Assembly: GCA_041669745.1 (NCBI GenBank)
Contig: JBAYAO010000029.1
Location: forward strand, 1-14,203
Direction: 5' to 3'
Length of the DNA stretch: 14,203 bases
Source: JBAZDV01 sp041669745
GTDB lineage: Archaea > Thermoplasmatota > Thermoplasmata > Methanomassiliicoccales > Methanomethylophilaceae
Below are positions 13,798 through 14,203 of this stretch, piece by piece. The position numbers and the translations under genes were made by a program. How positions within the stretch are numbered: the stretch's first letter is position 1; every line of letters starts with the position of its first letter. The notes under the pieces were generated by a model, which had not been told where the DNA came from, did not search any database, and saw only the letters and a program-made list of their open reading frames with translations.

Positions 13798-13968
13798 TCA
13801 AGTTCTCACCTTCTGAAATTTCTCGATGTAAAAACGAACCCATGACCACAATTCGGAATACTGACTGTTCGCGCTGGTCTTCTCCATTTCGGCGATTGCT
13901 TGATCTCCGTATTCTCTGTTGTACCGGACAGCGACACTGTACGCCTGCGACTGAATGTCTTTAGGCAC
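13798..13968 (-). CDS. hypothetical small protein, GTG start, 56 residues
   Basis: I choose the GTG at 13968 because AAGTGATATC precedes it, the same ribosome-site context seen before the ATGs at 8017 and 10293, and because it then lies 4 nt after the previous stop. A TTG at 13989 would overlap that gene with no ribosome site. The product is polar and probably helical (QAYSVAVRYNREYGDQAIAE, then YSELWSWVRFYIEKFQ). It has no membrane segment or motif I recognise. Confidence 0.6.
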   Translation of the reverse strand: MPKDIQSQAYSVAVRYNREYGDQAIAEMEKTSANSQYSELWSWVRFYIEKFQKVRT

Positions 13969-13972
13969 GATA

Positions 13973-14203
13973 TCACTTGTCCGCTGCAATGAGCTCTTCG
14001 AGAGAACAGTAATCTCCGATCAGCCAACGGATTGCAACACTCTCATGTACGTAATCTTCGCAATAACAATCACAATCTGCATCGCAGACCGTGAATCCGT
14101 CCGCTTCGCTTCCGGTGATGAATAGACCGCCGGGGTAGGGCTCATTCGTGAGATAGTTGTTGACGATTACTCCCATATCATCGTTAGATATGTACGAGAT
14201 CAC
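13973..14203 (-). CDS. acidic Cys-rich protein, 5' end beyond the window
   Basis: At least 76 codons are open, ending in TGA at 13975-13973. The upstream end reaches the window edge, so the true start is not visible; the edge GTG has no assessable ribosome site. The product is acidic and has a cysteine cluster, VCDADCDCYCEDY (about residues 39-51), which could bind a metal. The tail is VAIRWLIGDYCSLEELIAAD. The next gene starts 4 nt downstream, so they are likely co-transcribed. Family not recognised. Confidence 0.65.
   Translation of the reverse strand: MISYISNDDMGVIVNNYLTNEPYPGGLFITGSEADGFTVCDADCDCYCEDYVHESVAIRWLIGDYCSLEELIAADK

Noticed and set aside
13646..13849. 67-residue minus-strand frame between the regulator and the 56-residue gene
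   Set aside because: No ribosome site, 52-nt overlap with the better-supported gene, and it runs across the regulator promoter.
1..14203. CRISPR array, tRNA genes, integrase and insertion sequences
   Set aside because: No regularly spaced direct repeats of suitable length, no tRNA T-loop signature, and no integrase or transposase motifs were seen in reading both strands; a dedicated search was not possible.

Overview
This window looks like part of an archaeal mobile element, most likely a virus or provirus of a gut methanogen related to Methanomassiliicoccales. That assignment is inference. It rests on archaeal TATA-type promoter sequences with Shine-Dalgarno sites, on InlB-type (Listeria-Bacteroides) repeats, putative-Ig and PKD domains in membrane-anchored surface proteins, on a packaging-like P-loop ATPase beside many small membrane proteins, and on the complete absence of TAG among 17 visible stop codons (15 TGA, 2 TAA). 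Avoidance of TAG is expected where amber codes pyrrolysine. No integrase, capsid hallmark, tRNA, CRISPR array or insertion sequence was found. All supported genes lie on the minus strand, so transcription runs from high to low coordinates.

Right end (14203-13278): a truncated acidic Cys-rich protein, a 56-residue protein with a GTG start, a non-coding gap with a promoter and a possible operator, then a ribbon-helix-helix-like regulator. After it comes an AT-rich stretch with T-tracts on the coding strand and a clear TATA box that probably drives the main operon.

Main operon (13277-958): a 78-residue double-membrane-helix protein; a 470-residue Ig/PKD surface protein; a diversity-generating retroelement (DGR) made of a template repeat (TR, 11430-11544), a reverse transcriptase and a 759-residue target protein holding the variable repeat (VR, 8867-8981); a small secreted InlB-repeat protein; a small membrane protein; two large surface proteins (723 and 589 residues); two more membrane proteins; a 190-residue soluble protein; and a P-loop ATPase with a C-terminal helix-turn-helix. 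From the reverse transcriptase to the ATPase every gene overlaps the next (ATGA, TGATG, or 13 and 41 nt overlaps), so the block is probably translated as one coupled unit.

Left end (957-1): a 180-nt gap with six TATCG(G) half-sites spaced 11, 11, 11, 11 and 12 bp apart, plus two perfect dyads of the same motif, then a very basic 95-residue protein and a truncated basic protein.

The central result is the DGR. VR and TR align without gaps over 115 bp and differ at 14 positions. All 14 fall on template adenines (14 of 26 adenines changed, 0 of 89 other bases), altering 11 residues of a C-type-lectin-like domain. An 8-bp-stem hairpin sits 3 nt beyond the VR 3' end, as at the recognition site of the Bordetella phage DGR. 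Unusual points are the order TR-RT-target, a VR in the middle of the target protein instead of at its end, no recognisable accessory protein Avd, and a TR inside an open frame with its own Shine-Dalgarno site. The probable role is diversification of a surface or virion receptor-binding protein. A second theme is a shared C-terminal two-helix membrane hairpin, often with an Arg-Asn turn, on the four large surface proteins and making up most of the 78-residue protein.
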